A DNA stretch of 17,444 nucleotides from Brachionus koreanus (Eukaryota > Rotifera > Eurotatoria > Ploima > Brachionidae). The stretch covers positions 473,080-490,523 of the forward strand of contig PJRA01000549.1 in NCBI GenBank assembly GCA_016987375.1, written 5' to 3'. A program made the position numbers and the translations under genes. How positions within the stretch are numbered: position 1 is the first letter of the stretch; every line of letters begins with the position of its first letter. Below, piece after piece: positions 17,191 through 17,444 of the stretch. Under the pieces are notes generated by a model that had not been told where the DNA came from, searched no databases, and was given only the letters and a program-made list of their open reading frames with translations.

Positions 17191-17444
17191 CTAAATAAAA
17201 TCATAAATATATAATACTTCAATTCTAAAATAAATTTTTATAATAATGATCTCTCATCATTATTCAATTTACAATTAATGAAATATGATTGATTAACGGG
17301 TGAGGCATAAGTAAATGGACAAAAGTTAAGCTTACTTTCCCGATAAGGAAAATGATCAGATGACCTAATATATATATATATATATAAACTACTAACCATT
17401 AGCTATAATATTGGAAAAATTTTTTTTTAAAATGCCACTTTATG
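17191..17444. other. Right-end sequence upstream of the last gene, with (TA)n
   Basis: No confident exon. On the minus strand a short open stretch HLIIFLIGK precedes a good GTAAGC donor near 17330 and could join the exon at 17190, but it is too short to support. A TA microsatellite lies at 17368-17386. Confidence 0.5.
17368..17386. repeat. (TA)n microsatellite
   Basis: About nine uninterrupted TA dinucleotides. Confidence 0.85.

Noticed and set aside
1..17444. CRISPR array, bacterial operon, ribosome binding sites, tRNA or rRNA genes
   Set aside because: The gene structure is eukaryotic with spliceosomal introns, and no spaced repeat array, tRNA cloverleaf or rRNA core was recognised.

Overview
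The window is strongly AT-rich nuclear DNA from a small-genome metazoan. Metazoan genes (an ionotropic glutamate receptor, a SUMO, a TARBP1-type tRNA methyltransferase and two probable coiled-coil proteins) are broken by very short introns, mostly 43-63 bp, with GT...AG ends. Decayed non-LTR retrotransposon pieces and small foldback repeats lie between them. Gene style and the reverse-transcriptase remnants suggest a monogonont rotifer such as Brachionus; this is inference from style, not proof.

Layout. 1-480 (-): stop-broken reverse-transcriptase remnant running off the left edge. 1206-1404: MITE-like repeat, with a second copy at 15139-15320. 1675-6057 (+): 17-exon TARBP1-type gene whose last 1,127 codons join in frame; the N-terminal part known from vertebrates is not recognisable upstream. 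6058-8114: gene-free spacer with several hairpin repeats. 8115-8393 (+): intronless SUMO. 8548-11743 (-): complete 12-exon AMPA/kainate-class glutamate receptor of 880 aa, convergent with SUMO. 11758-12921 (-): coiled-coil gene ending only 14 nt upstream of the receptor start codon. 13048-13556 (+): unrecognised basic protein, divergent from it. 13826-14835 (+): 5'-truncated, decayed LINE, followed by two related hairpin repeats. 15408-17190 (-): unrecognised multi-exon gene, 5' end unresolved or outside the window.

How they relate. There is no single pathway. TARBP1 modifies tRNA, SUMO is a protein modifier, and the receptor is a neuronal channel. The structural point of interest is the compact same-strand pair (coiled-coil gene, then receptor), where the upstream gene's AATAAA abuts the receptor ATG. 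The functional point is the receptor's pore: histidine occupies the Q/R site while ligand-contact residues and the M3 motif are kept. Exon models were built by hand from frame and phase continuity; all joins quoted are in frame, but none has transcript support here.
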